Shown: positions 1-8,673, counted from the stretch's first letter. The stretch is 64,000 bases of DNA from JACKNG01 sp040220855 (GCA_040220855.1 JAVJVZ010000026.1:57496-121495), one strand, 5' to 3'. The notes: a model not told the origin generated them from the letters alone. Numbers and translations: made by a program.

Positions 1-551
1 TGCTCAGCCTGGCCCGCGGCGATGACCTACCCTCACCGGTACGCAATACCGCTGCCGGGTGGCGGCTCGGCATCGATATCGACTACCTCACGGTGCGCTC
101 GGTCGAACCACTGTCGGCGCTGGTCAGCATGATCGACACGCTGCAGGGCTTCGGGCCGCGCGGCGGCGAGATCTACCTCGTGGTATCCGAGCTCTACAGC
201 AACGCCGTCGATTACGGCCTGCTTGGCCTCGGCGACCTGCGCGCGGCGGGCCGCGGCGGCGCCGATCTCTTCCTCGAGCGGCAGCGGCGTCTGGCCGCGC
301 TCGAAGCCGGCACCGTGCGCATCGTCTTCCAGCACTACGCCGAACCTGACGGCGGCGCTCTCGACATCACGGTCAGCCACGACGGTGAAGGCTTCGATTA
401 CGAGGCCCGCATCGAGCTGGCTCATGACAACGGCCCGAGCGAGGTCTGCGGCATCAGCCTGGTGCGCTCGCTGTGCGAAAACCTGCACTACTCGGACGGC
501 GGGCGCAGCGTGACCGCGCGCTACCGCTGGCGCGATGGGCGCGATGCCTGA
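1..551 (+). CDS. ATP-binding SpoIIE/RsbW-type regulatory protein, C-terminal part (5' end outside window)
   Basis: The reading frame is open from the first bases of the window, so the N-terminus is missing. The visible 182 residues form a histidine-kinase-like ATPase fold of the RsbW/SpoIIE-associated type: an N-box around ELYSNAVDYG, a D-x-G-x-GF motif (DGEGFD) and a closing GISLVRSL segment. Such domains commonly sit at the C-terminus of PP2C/SpoIIE phosphatases with an N-terminal receiver, and act as anti-sigma kinases in partner-switching signalling. Which architecture applies here cannot be seen. The gene ends 119 bp before the transporter gene on the same strand. Confidence 0.75.
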   Translation, partial: LSLARGDDLPSPVRNTAAGWRLGIDIDYLTVRSVEPLSALVSMIDTLQGFGPRGGEIYLVVSELYSNAVDYGLLGLGDLRAAGRGGADLFLERQRRLAALEAGTVRIVFQHYAEPDGGALDITVSHDGEGFDYEARIELAHDNGPSEVCGISLVRSLCENLHYSDGGRSVTARYRWRDGRDA

Positions 552-670
552 GCACGCGATGAGCCGCCACGTGGCTTGACTTGCCCGCCCGCTTTGTAGA
601 CCCTCGCGGGCCGGGCTGACGGTGGACATCGTCACCCGTCGGATCATGACCAGGGGGAGGGTCACCAGCG

Positions 671-2470
671 ATGACGGGCATGCTGTCGAAGCAACGAATC
701 GTGGCGCAGGCCGGCTTCAATCGCTGGTTGATCGCGCCGGCGGCGCTCGGCATCCATCTGTGTATCGGCTCGGTCTACGCCTGGAGCCTGTTCAACCCGG
801 CACTGGTCAAGCGCATCGGCGTTGTCACCAGCGCCGCGGACGACTGGTCGCTGAAGAGCGTGGTCTGGATCTTCACCGTCGCCATCGTGTTTCTCGGCCT
901 GTCCGCCGCAATTGCCGGCAAGTGGCTCGAGCAGGTCGGCCCACGCATGGTCGGCGTGGTTGCCGCGTGCTGCTGGGGCGGCGGCTTCATGGTCGGCGGT
1001 CTCGGCATCGTCAGCGGCCAGCTGTGGCTGGTTTATCTCGGCTACGGCGTGATCGGCGGCTGCGGGCTGGGCCTCGGCTACGTATCACCGGTGAGTACGC
1101 TGATCCGCTGGTTCCCGGACCGTCGCGGCATGGCGACCGGCCTCGCCATCATGGGCTTCGGCGGTGGTGCGATGCTCGGCAAACCGATGATCGACGGCTT
1201 CCTGCGTCTTAATTACCGGGCCCCCGAATACCTCGGCGTCAGCGACGCGGTCGAGCTCGTCACCGAGGCCGGGCGCCGCATGGCCATGGTGGGCGGTGAG
1301 CTCCGCGAGGTGGTGGTGGTCGGCGCCAACGACGTCGCCGCGATGATCGTGCCCGGGCCCGAAGGCGTGTACCTCGCAGGAACCGGCACGGTCGGCGTCG
1401 CGCAGACCTTCTTCACCCTTGGCGCCATTTACTTCGTGGTGATGATGGTCGCGGCCTTCGCCTACCGGGTGCCGCCGCCCGGCTGGCAACCGGCGGGCTG
1501 GCAGCCGCCGGCCGCCGACGGCGCCACGCGCGCGATGATCACACGCCACGACGTCGATATCGACCAGGCGCTGCGCACCCCCCAGTTCTACCAGCTCTGG
1601 ATCGTGCTCTGCTTCAACGTCACCGCCGGTATCGGCGTGCTGGCGGTCGCCAAGACGATGATGACCGAGATCTTCGGCACCACGCTGCCGAACATCGTCG
1701 ACCTCGAGTTCGCCGCAACCTACGTGCTCATGATCAGCGTATTCAACATGCTCGGGCGGTTCTTCTGGGCAAGCGCCTCGGACTATCTCGGCCGGCGCAA
1801 CACCTACCACCTGTTCTTCGGTCTCGGCATCCTGCTGTACTGCTCCATCCCCTTCTTCGCTTCCCAGGTCAGCGCGCACCCGGCGGTGACCTGGCTGGTC
1901 GGCTTCTACGCCGCGACCATGCTCATTTTCACCATGTACGGCGGCGGCTTCGCGACCATCCCGGCCTATCTCGCCGATGTCTTCGGCACGCGCTATGTCG
2001 GCGGCATCCATGGCCGCCTGCTCACTGCCTGGAGCACCGCGGGCGTACTCGGTCCGCTCGCCATCACGACCCTGCGCGAGAATGCGGTCGCCCGCGCGAT
2101 CGACGACCTCGTCAGCCACGTCGAGCCGGCCCGCTTCGAAGCGGCCTTCGGCGCCGGTCTCGCGCAGCTAGACCAGCTGGTCGCGGCGAACACCGTCACC
2201 ATCGCCAAGCTGATGGAACTGGTGCCGCCGGGCACGCCCAACCCGACTCCCGGTCTCTACAACGAGACCATGTACCTGATGGCGGGTTTGCTCGCGCTCG
2301 CGCTCGTCGCAAACGCGCTGATGCGTCCGGTCCATCCGCGCCACCACATGGCCACGGACGCGGAGGCCAACGCCGCGCTCGCCGCCGCGGTGCCGGCCGC
2401 CGACACCGCCACCGGCCATGATGCTACGGCGCGTAACGCCGGCCCCGCGGGCGGCACGCCCGCGGGCTGA
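671..2470 (+). CDS. OFA-family major facilitator transporter
   Basis: This 599-residue polytopic membrane protein starts with the FNRW and GSVYAWS segments typical of oxalate/formate-antiporter (OFA) MFS carriers. It should exchange or import small carboxylates across the inner membrane; the substrate is not evident. It is longer than usual OFA members because of a roughly 65-residue soluble loop between about residues 178 and 245, a proline/tryptophan-rich loop before the second half, and a helical insert before the last membrane segment. The start is supported by a purine-rich AGGGGGAGGG about 10 bp upstream. No enzyme that would identify the substrate, such as oxalyl-CoA decarboxylase, is adjacent. 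Confidence 0.85.
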   Translation: MTGMLSKQRIVAQAGFNRWLIAPAALGIHLCIGSVYAWSLFNPALVKRIGVVTSAADDWSLKSVVWIFTVAIVFLGLSAAIAGKWLEQVGPRMVGVVAACCWGGGFMVGGLGIVSGQLWLVYLGYGVIGGCGLGLGYVSPVSTLIRWFPDRRGMATGLAIMGFGGGAMLGKPMIDGFLRLNYRAPEYLGVSDAVELVTEAGRRMAMVGGELREVVVVGANDVAAMIVPGPEGVYLAGTGTVGVAQTFFTLGAIYFVVMMVAAFAYRVPPPGWQPAGWQPPAADGATRAMITRHDVDIDQALRTPQFYQLWIVLCFNVTAGIGVLAVAKTMMTEIFGTTLPNIVDLEFAATYVLMISVFNMLGRFFWASASDYLGRRNTYHLFFGLGILLYCSIPFFASQVSAHPAVTWLVGFYAATMLIFTMYGGGFATIPAYLADVFGTRYVGGIHGRLLTAWSTAGVLGPLAITTLRENAVARAIDDLVSHVEPARFEAAFGAGLAQLDQLVAANTVTIAKLMELVPPGTPNPTPGLYNETMYLMAGLLALALVANALMRPVHPRHHMATDAEANAALAAAVPAADTATGHDATARNAGPAGGTPAG

Positions 2471-2479
2471 GCACGTCGC

Positions 2480-3334
2480 TCAGGGTGAGCCGGCGCTCGC
2501 CGCGTCGACGCGACAGATCTCGACGCGCGCATTCTTCGCGCCCGAGGCCATGTCGGCGATCTCGCCTTCGTAGGTCAGCGCGAACAGCGTGCGGCCATCG
2601 TCGCCACCGAGGTTGCACGCCACCGCGCGGCGACCGGCACAGGGCACGACGTGGGTGACTTTGCCGCCCTCCTCCACGCGCAGGAATTCGTCGGTCATGA
2701 AGCTTGCGACCCAAATACCGCCGGCGGCATCGAGGCAGATGCCATCCGGCGTGCGCTCGCCGAGCGCGGCCCATTCGCGGCGGCGAGTCAGACTGCCGTC
2801 CGCGGCCCGATCGTAGGCAGTCAGGCAGTGGCCGAAGGTCTCGGCGACGATGAACGTGCCGCCGTCGGGCGTGATGACCGCGCCATTGGGAAAGCTGAGC
2901 CCCTCGGCGGCGACGCTCATGCTGCCGTCCGGTGCGACCTTGACCAGGTCGGCCAGGGCCGGCTCGGCCTCGTTGAAAAGGTCATAGCCGAAGTTGCCGA
3001 CGTAGACGTTGCCCAGCGCATCGGTGACGCAGTCGTTGACATCAGCCGCGGCATAGGCCGAGAGGTCGGCGAACTCGCTGAGCGCGCCATCGGCACCGAT
3101 CTGGAGGAGGCGGCGATCGGCCATCGACACCACCAGGCGGCGGCCATCGGGCAGGAAGGCGAGGCCGGATGGGCGATTGGGAACTGTCGCGATGGTCTCG
3201 CGCCCGCCGTTGGCATCGAGCGCGTAGACGGTGAAACCCCACATGTCGGAGAGCCACAGGCGGCCCTCGTGCCAGCGCGGTCCTTCGAGAAACACGAAGC
3301 CGTCGGCGAACGGCTCGAGCTTGAGTTCAGGCAT
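2480..3334 (-). CDS. SMP-30/gluconolactonase/LRE family protein
   Basis: A 284-residue six-bladed beta-propeller of the SMP-30/gluconolactonase family, which hydrolyses sugar lactones or related esters in a metal-dependent way. The metal-site motifs are in order: EGPRW with Glu17, an Asn-containing PNGAVITPDG segment, and PDGICLDAAG with the expected Asp. The ATG chosen is preceded by GAGAGGAAAC, a good ribosome binding site; longer in-frame starts would add a non-homologous N-terminus. It converges on the transporter gene with only 9 bp between the stops. No sugar-acid pathway gene is adjacent, so the lactone substrate is unknown. Confidence 0.85.
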   Translation of the reverse strand: MPELKLEPFADGFVFLEGPRWHEGRLWLSDMWGFTVYALDANGGRETIATVPNRPSGLAFLPDGRRLVVSMADRRLLQIGADGALSEFADLSAYAAADVNDCVTDALGNVYVGNFGYDLFNEAEPALADLVKVAPDGSMSVAAEGLSFPNGAVITPDGGTFIVAETFGHCLTAYDRAADGSLTRRREWAALGERTPDGICLDAAGGIWVASFMTDEFLRVEEGGKVTHVVPCAGRRAVACNLGGDDGRTLFALTYEGEIADMASGAKNARVEICRVDAASAGSP

Positions 3335-3395
3335 GTTTCCTCTCCCCTGTCGGATGGACGGACGCCGACTGTCCGGCGCCCGCGTGATGATGGAT

Positions 3396-3782
3396 TCAGT
3401 CGTCGCGTGGAGCCAGCCCGAACAGGCGATCGAGCTCGGCACGGTTGGCGTCGGCCTCGATACCCGGCGCGCTCGACGCCCCACCGAACAGCGCTTCGAG
3501 CTGCCCCCGCGCCCGCGCCGCGGCGTCATCTTCGCCACCGCGTGCGGGCAGCGGTGAGGTGGCCGTGAAGTAGTCACAGAAATTGGCGCGCTCGCGATTG
3601 GCGACGCCACCGGCGAGCGGCTCGTCGCAACCGTCGGAAATACGCGGGTTGAACAAACGGCACTGGCGACACACATGGAGATCGGCATCGCAAGCGGAGC
3701 ACACCTCCTCGCGACGCAGTGGCAGCAGGGCTGCGTCTACGCGCACCCCGCAGCGCCAGCAGGCAAACCCGTCCGCACTCAT
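3396..3782 (-). CDS. Small cysteine-rich (zinc-ribbon-like) conserved protein
   Basis: A 128-residue protein with three CxxC pairs (C8/C11, C28/C31, C38/C41), then C52 and C69 in ANFCDYF. The pattern CxxC...CRQC...ANFCDYF resembles an uncharacterised proteobacterial family that I recognise but cannot name. The cysteines suggest one or two structural zinc sites. The C-terminal half (residues about 85-128) is polar, with short helices. The gene follows the nitroreductase gene by 19 bp on the same strand and is probably cotranscribed with it. No function can be assigned from sequence. Confidence 0.75.
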   Translation of the reverse strand: MSADGFACWRCGVRVDAALLPLRREEVCSACDADLHVCRQCRLFNPRISDGCDEPLAGGVANRERANFCDYFTATSPLPARGGEDDAAARARGQLEALFGGASSAPGIEADANRAELDRLFGLAPRDD

Positions 3783-3801
3783 GGGATGGGAGGATGCGGC
3801 G

Positions 3802-4416
3802 TCACGACCCGGCACCGTAACGCTCGTAATGGAGCACCTCCGAGAGTGGGCGACGGTAACCGCGCGGCGGCTGCACGCCACCGGCTGCGCGCCCGAGCAC
3901 GACCATCATTACCGGCACCACGTTGTCTGCCAGCTCGAGGAGCGCAGCCACCTTACCGGCATCGAAACCGATCATCGGGCCGGTATCCCAGCCGCGGTTC
4001 TTCGCCGCGTACATCAACGACATGGCGGCAAGTGCGCCGCTGCGAATCGCCTCTTCGCGCTGCAGCGCGGCCTGGTCACGGTATACGCCTTCGATCATCG
4101 GTACATACTTCTCGCGAACCTCGGCCGGTTCGTCCCCGTAGATACGCGCCGCATCGAGATAAGCGTCGAGGCGTCCGCACACCAGGATCGCCGCCGCGCA
4201 CTGTTCCACCTGGGCCTGTCCGAAAGCGAGCCCGCGCAGGGTCTGCTTGCGCTCGGCATCGCGTACGACCACGAATTGCCAGTGTTGCATGTTGAACGAA
4301 CTCGGACTCAGTACGACCTCGGCGAAGATCGCTTCGAGCTCGGCGTCGTCGATGGTCACCCCAGGCTCGAACTGGCGCACGCTGTGGCGGGACGTGGCGA
4401 TGGCAGAAAATTCCAA
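3802..4416 (-). CDS. Nitroreductase family protein (FMN-dependent)
   Basis: A 204-residue NfsA/NfsB-superfamily oxidoreductase. RHSVRQFEP near residue 10 is the usual FMN-phosphate-binding start. SPSSFNMQHWQFVVV (around residues 37-51) and GWDTGPMIGFD (around residues 143-153) are the conserved flavin and substrate pocket segments. Family members reduce nitroaromatics, quinones or enones with NAD(P)H in the cytoplasm; the physiological substrate here is unknown. The stop lies 19 bp before the zinc-ribbon gene, so the two look like one short transcription unit. Confidence 0.88.
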   Translation of the reverse strand: MEFSAIATSRHSVRQFEPGVTIDDAELEAIFAEVVLSPSSFNMQHWQFVVVRDAERKQTLRGLAFGQAQVEQCAAAILVCGRLDAYLDAARIYGDEPAEVREKYVPMIEGVYRDQAALQREEAIRSGALAAMSLMYAAKNRGWDTGPMIGFDAGKVAALLELADNVVPVMMVVLGRAAGGVQPPRGYRRPLSEVLHYERYGAGS

Positions 4417-4447
4417 CGTTGATGCTCCCCTTGAAAAGCGATTTCAA

Positions 4448-5713
4448 TCAGGCGCCGAAGCGCGCCGGCGCATAATCGTCCAGCGCGATGTCGGTCGCTG
4501 CGCCGACGAGCGCGTCGGCAACCAATTTACCGGCGCCGGTCGCCATGGTCCAACCGAGATGACCGTGCCCGGTATTGAGGTGCAGACCGGGAATGCGGGT
4601 CGGCCCCATGATGCCGACACCGTCGGGACTCATCGGACGGAATCCGGTCCAATGAGAGACCTCACCGCGATCGATGATTCGCGCGCCGGCCGGGTAGACA
4701 TGGCTCACGAGCGTGTAGAGGTTTTCCAACCGTGACGGCGTGAGGCGGTCGTCGAACCCGGCGAACTCGGCCGTGCCAGCCACCCGCAGATGGGATCCCA
4801 GTGGACACACCGCGGCATGGAAGTGCTCGTCGATGACCGGCACACGAGGCCTGTACGACCAGCCATCCAGCGGTAAGGTAAGCGAGTATCCCTTCACCGG
4901 CTGCACTGGTACGCGCAGCCCGAGCGGTCGCGCCAATGCGGCGGTGTGACTGCCGGCGGCAATCAGGCAGTGTGTTGCCGGCACCATCTCCCCGGCAATC
5001 TCGACACCGTGTACACGCCCGCGCTGCAGCACCACGCGCGTGGCGCTCGCCTCGTAGCTGAACCTGACACCTGCCGCGGTGCAGGCGGCGGCGAGCTCAC
5101 GGCAGAACAAGTGGGCGTCGCCGGAGACGTCGTCGGGGAAATGGATGCCGCCGCTGAGGGCGTCCGCCACGTCGGTCAGCGCCGGTTCCAGCTTGGTCAC
5201 TCCAGGACGGTCGAGGACCTCGTAGCGCACGTCCCAGTCGCGACAACGCAAGGCGATGGTCTGCGCGAGGTCGAGCTCTGCGGGTGTGCGGTAGATCTTC
5301 AGCGTACCCTCGCCGGCTCGCTCGAAGCGCAGTTCCAGCGTCGCGAACTCCTCGTGCAGGACACGCAGCGAGTACGCCGCAAGGCGCGCATTGCGCGCCA
5401 TGTTGGTGTGGAATCGCACCGGACGGGAATTGCGCACAAACTGCCAGGCCCACGGCAGCATGCGGGGCAGGACGCGCGGGCGGATCAGCAATGCCGAGTC
5501 CTCGCGGCCGAGCATACGCAGCGCCTGCCACAGCACGCCGGGCTCGTTCCACGGGCTCGCCTGGCTCGCGTGCAGCATGCCACCGTTGGCAAAGCTCGTG
5601 CCGAGCCCGGGCCCCGCCGCCTGTTCGACGACCGTGACTTCGAGACCATGGCGGCGCAGGAACCAGGCGCTGGTCAGTCCGAGCAGACCGGCGCCGACGA
5701 CTATGCAATGCAT
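4448..5713 (-). CDS. FAD-dependent D-amino acid dehydrogenase-like oxidoreductase (DadA family)
   Basis: A 421-residue DAO-superfamily flavoprotein, the length usual for the DadA small subunit. The N-terminal GAGLLGLTSAWFL is the FAD dinucleotide-binding fold. GTSFANGGMLHASQASPWNEPG follows with the layout of DadA, and GFRPMSPDGVGIMGPT plus NTGHGHLGW complete the FAD site. These enzymes oxidise D-amino acids to keto acids and pass electrons to the respiratory chain. The ATG used puts the Rossmann motif at residue 5; an upstream ATG adds an unlikely extension. The substrate is inferred from family only, and no alanine racemase or Lrp gene is adjacent. Confidence 0.85.
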   Translation of the reverse strand: MHCIVVGAGLLGLTSAWFLRRHGLEVTVVEQAAGPGLGTSFANGGMLHASQASPWNEPGVLWQALRMLGREDSALLIRPRVLPRMLPWAWQFVRNSRPVRFHTNMARNARLAAYSLRVLHEEFATLELRFERAGEGTLKIYRTPAELDLAQTIALRCRDWDVRYEVLDRPGVTKLEPALTDVADALSGGIHFPDDVSGDAHLFCRELAAACTAAGVRFSYEASATRVVLQRGRVHGVEIAGEMVPATHCLIAAGSHTAALARPLGLRVPVQPVKGYSLTLPLDGWSYRPRVPVIDEHFHAAVCPLGSHLRVAGTAEFAGFDDRLTPSRLENLYTLVSHVYPAGARIIDRGEVSHWTGFRPMSPDGVGIMGPTRIPGLHLNTGHGHLGWTMATGAGKLVADALVGAATDIALDDYAPARFGA

Positions 5714-5800
5714 GCAAGCATCTCGGCATTCACTGTGGTCGATCTTCGACGCGCACCGACGGGAATGCAATGCAACCGGCGTCCAGTCCGAACCGCGCGC

Positions 5801-5827
5801 AAAAAAAAGCCGGCGCGAGCGCCGGCT
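5801..5827 (-). terminator. Rho-independent terminator of the HU-like gene
   Basis: Read on the minus strand, a perfect 8-bp stem AGCCGGCG/CGCCGGCT with a 4-base loop is followed by eight T. It begins 25 bp after the HU-like stop codon, so it closes that gene as a monocistronic unit. Confidence 0.9.
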
Positions 5828-5852
5828 CCAGTTCGTTCGAACGTGTTCCTGA

Positions 5853-6188
5853 TCAGGCCACGACGTCCTTGATTGCCTTCATCGCCGTGGCACGCACGGA
5901 CAGGCTCGCCGGCCGGGCCTCGACCTTGACCATCTCGCCGGTGAACGGGTTGCGTGCCATGCCGGCCTTGCGTGCGGGCTTCTGCACGCGGCGCAGCTTG
6001 ACGCCGACCTCGGGCACCGTGAACTCACCCGAACCGTTCTTGGCGAGATGACGAGCGGCAAGCCCCTTGGCGGCCTGCAGCACGGACTGGACTTCCTTCT
6101 TGGTCAGCCCGGTCTCCTCGGCAAGCGCCGTGATGATCTGCGACTTGGTCTGCTTCTCTTTGATTGCGCTCGTCTTCGATTTGCTCAT
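5853..6188 (-). CDS. HU/IHF-family DNA-binding protein with basic N-terminal extension
   Basis: A 111-residue nucleoid protein. From about residue 15 it matches the HU fold: SQIITALAEETGLTKKEV (first helices), a saddle, and RNPFTGE at the tip of the DNA-clasping arm. The DNA-binding arm and the closing helix (ATAMKAIKDVV) are intact. It is about 20 residues longer than HU because of a Ser/Lys-rich N-terminal tail, and it carries VPEVGVKLRRVQK in place of the usual FGTF-type strand. The ATG is preceded by GGGAGGAAAC. It has its own promoter candidate and terminator. It is probably a variant HU rather than the main HU-alpha or beta. Confidence 0.85.
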   Translation of the reverse strand: MSKSKTSAIKEKQTKSQIITALAEETGLTKKEVQSVLQAAKGLAARHLAKNGSGEFTVPEVGVKLRRVQKPARKAGMARNPFTGEMVKVEARPASLSVRATAMKAIKDVVA

Positions 6189-6561
6189 GTTTCCTCCCGT
6201 AGCGGTGATGGCTTTGGAATTTTGAATGTCTTCGGCGACTTCGCTCGACGCGACTTGGTGAGCGAGCACGGTAGGCATCACTGCTCCAATGTGCTTCGCC
6301 CGATTCGATTCCCACCGGCATTTCCCTGGCGTGTACCGCCTGCCCGCGTGCTTAAACAGAGAGCGGCAGGGTGGCGGCTCGGCCGTGCGCTGAGGACCCC
6401 GGATCGAAGGCGCTAATATAATGTCCGCTAGCGAAATTGGAAGCCTTGACACGCCGAATCACGGCTTTTTTTAAGGGCAATTCGCGCTTTTGGTACTTCC
6501 GGCCTCGATAACGGACCACGCCGGCGGTGCGCAACGCGCATGGCGGCGCCGATGCGTTCGG
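6189..6561. other. 373-bp gene-free stretch between the HU-like and sirtuin genes
   Basis: No convincing gene is present. It should carry the HU-like leader and promoter. A weak AAGCC...GGCTTTTTTT hairpin on the plus strand near 6440-6472 faces away from both neighbouring genes and is unexplained. Confidence 0.5.
6415..6442 (-). promoter_or_regulatory. Candidate sigma-70 promoter for the HU-like gene
   Basis: On the minus strand, TTCCAA and TATATT are separated by 16 bp, in a locally AT-rich patch about 225 bp upstream of the HU-like start. The -10 is good and the -35 weak (3 of 6). No other candidate in the leader is better. Confidence 0.35.
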
Positions 6562-7338
6562 TCAGGCTCCGCGCGACTGCGGCATTCGCGCCGCGATTTT
6601 CTGCAAGGCTTCGACGGCCGGCAACGCCAGGCGTACGTCCACCGCATCCGACAATATCGTCTCGTCTGGATTGATCTCGACGGTCAATGCACCACGTCGA
6701 CGTGCTTCCACCACCGGCATGTGAATGTACGGAAAACCTGCCGTGGTACCGATCGCGAGCACGACGTCGAAGCCACGCGCGAGCTCTCGTTCGTATCGCT
6801 CGAGCGCAGCGGACGGCAGCATCTCACCGAACAACACCACGTTGGGACGTACCAACCCATCGCATGCCGCGCACCGTGGCGGAAGACGTTCGAGCTCGAT
6901 CTCGGCAAGCATGTATTCGCGCGCGCACGCGCAGCACATGAGCTCCGCGAGTGTTCCATGCAGTTCGATCACCTGGCGGCTGCCGGCGGCGCGATGAAGT
7001 CCATCGACGTTCTGCGTGACGATGTGCAGGTCGAAGCGGGCGTCCCAACCGGCAAGCAGAAGATGTCCGGCGTTCGGAAGGCCCCCACGGCAGGCTTCCT
7101 CGATCTGGGCGATGTACTTCCAGGTCAGTGCCGGATCGCGCGCAAAGGTATCCGCGTGCAGGATTTCTTCGATCGGAAGGCCTTCTTCGATCGCCATGTC
7201 GTTGTAGAGCCCACCGATGCCGCGATAGGTTGGCAACCCCGACGCAGCGGACATCCCGGCGCCGGTCAGCACCGCCACGCGCCGGGCGCCGGCGAGCGCT
7301 AGAGAGACGCGCTCGAGTGACGCATCGAGGGTGCTCAT
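6562..7338 (-). CDS. Sir2-family NAD-dependent protein deacylase
   Basis: A 258-residue sirtuin. GAGMSAASGLPTYRG (residues 26-40) and TQNVDGLH (108-115) bind NAD. His127 in ELHG is the catalytic base. CxxC pairs C135/C138 and C156/C159 hold the structural zinc. NPDET (224-228) is the ribose-contacting segment. The protein would remove acyl groups from lysines, producing nicotinamide and O-acyl-ADP-ribose. At the place where CobB/SIRT5-type desuccinylases have Tyr-x-x-Arg, this protein has Tyr75-Ile-Ala-Gln78, so strong desuccinylase activity is doubtful. It follows the P450 gene by 54 bp on the same strand. Confidence 0.88.
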   Translation of the reverse strand: MSTLDASLERVSLALAGARRVAVLTGAGMSAASGLPTYRGIGGLYNDMAIEEGLPIEEILHADTFARDPALTWKYIAQIEEACRGGLPNAGHLLLAGWDARFDLHIVTQNVDGLHRAAGSRQVIELHGTLAELMCCACAREYMLAEIELERLPPRCAACDGLVRPNVVLFGEMLPSAALERYERELARGFDVVLAIGTTAGFPYIHMPVVEARRRGALTVEINPDETILSDAVDVRLALPAVEALQKIAARMPQSRGA

Positions 7339-7392
7339 GCGCTGCGCGCCGTGGAAGCGGATCGCGCAAAGCGCGTCACCGCGTGCGCGGCA

Positions 7393-8673
7393 TCAGTCCG
7401 ATAGTACATAGCGGATTGGTACCGATTTCGGGCCTGATACGAACTCGGACGCGATCAGGCGCCCCTCGCCGGCCATTTCCACATGTTCCAGAATCGGCAA
7501 CAGCTCCTCCCACAGGGTTCGCATCTCGAGTCGCGCAAGATGCTGGCCCAGACATACGTGCCCGCCGTGACCAAAGCCGACATGCCGGTTACGCGCTCGA
7601 TCGAGGCGAAAACGGAACGGCTCCTCGAATTCCGTCTCGTCGCGGTTGCCGGAAGGATAGGACAGGTAGAGGCGGTCTCCCTTGCTGATACGCACACCAC
7701 GCAAATCGCAGTCCGCCGTCGCGTGCCGCACGAAGTGCTTGACCGGCGTGGTCCAGCGAATCGCCTCTTCGACGAATGCGGGTATGCGAGTCGGATCGGC
7801 CTTCAGCGTCGCGAGCAGCGCAGGATTCTCAGCCAGCTCCCACATCGCGGTCGCCGTGGTATGCGCGGTGGAATCGTGCCCGGCAGTAGCGAGGATCGCG
7901 AAGTACGATATCGCACGGGTGTGCTCCATCGGTGTGCCATCGATGTCGGCGTTGGCGATGAGCGTCGCCAGATCTTCGCGCGGCGCGCGACGGCGTTCGG
8001 CGATCAGCGCGGAGAAGTACTCGTCGAACTCGTCAAAGACGATCTTCCAGGTCTTCGGTTGCTGCTCGGGATGCGCCGGATCGGTGCCAGGCCGGCACAG
8101 GTCGGGATCGGCCCAGCTGAACAACCACTGCGTCAGCCGCAGCATGCGCAGGTGATCCGCTTCCGGCACGCCAATCGCATCGAGCACCACGTGCAGCGGA
8201 TAAGGCGAAGCGACCAGTTCGGAAAAATCGGCCTGTCCACCGGCTTCGCGCAGACGCGCTACCTGCCGCCGCGCGGTCGCACGGATGCGCGTGGCGAGCT
8301 GCGCGATGCCGCCCGATCCGAGCGCCTGGAAGAGTACCCGCCGATGGGCCTTGTGATCGGCACCATCGAGCTGCACGAGCGAGCGGAACAGGTTGTAGTC
8401 ACCGCCGGTGAAGGCCTGCACAAGTTGCTCGCCGAGCTGCGGAATCAGCGTGGCCGAGCGGTCGGCATTATGGAACAGCTCGTTCTGCCGGCTCACTTCG
8501 AGAATGTCAGCGTGGCGGCTCACGATCCAGTGCGGGTCGTAGCCCGGGACTTCGGCGCGCGCGAGCGGATATTCGTGCCTTATACGGGTCAGCAGCGTAT
8601 CGACCGCGCCGCGCACGGCGAAGGTCGCCGGGTCGTACAACGGCGCGATCAGCTCGGTTGGAATCGTTTGCAT
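7393..8673 (-). CDS. Cytochrome P450 monooxygenase
   Basis: A 426-residue soluble bacterial P450. The haem-ligand loop FGHGGHVCLGQ places the thiolate at Cys374. The I-helix oxygen-activation motif is AGHDST (264-269), and the K-helix ExxR is E303/R306. It would hydroxylate a lipophilic substrate using electrons from a ferredoxin. The start chosen (MQTIPTEL) puts the protein at normal class-I length; longer starts lack homology-like sequence. No ferredoxin or ferredoxin reductase gene lies within 8 kb on either side, so it must borrow redox partners. The subfamily and substrate cannot be set by eye. Confidence 0.92.
   Translation of the reverse strand: MQTIPTELIAPLYDPATFAVRGAVDTLLTRIRHEYPLARAEVPGYDPHWIVSRHADILEVSRQNELFHNADRSATLIPQLGEQLVQAFTGGDYNLFRSLVQLDGADHKAHRRVLFQALGSGGIAQLATRIRATARRQVARLREAGGQADFSELVASPYPLHVVLDAIGVPEADHLRMLRLTQWLFSWADPDLCRPGTDPAHPEQQPKTWKIVFDEFDEYFSALIAERRRAPREDLATLIANADIDGTPMEHTRAISYFAILATAGHDSTAHTTATAMWELAENPALLATLKADPTRIPAFVEEAIRWTTPVKHFVRHATADCDLRGVRISKGDRLYLSYPSGNRDETEFEEPFRFRLDRARNRHVGFGHGGHVCLGQHLARLEMRTLWEELLPILEHVEMAGEGRLIASEFVSGPKSVPIRYVLSD

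Noticed and set aside
6440..6472. Terminator-like hairpin AAGCC...GGCTTTTTTT on the plus strand
   Set aside because: The stem is only 5 bp with a 17-base loop, and no plus-strand gene ends there.
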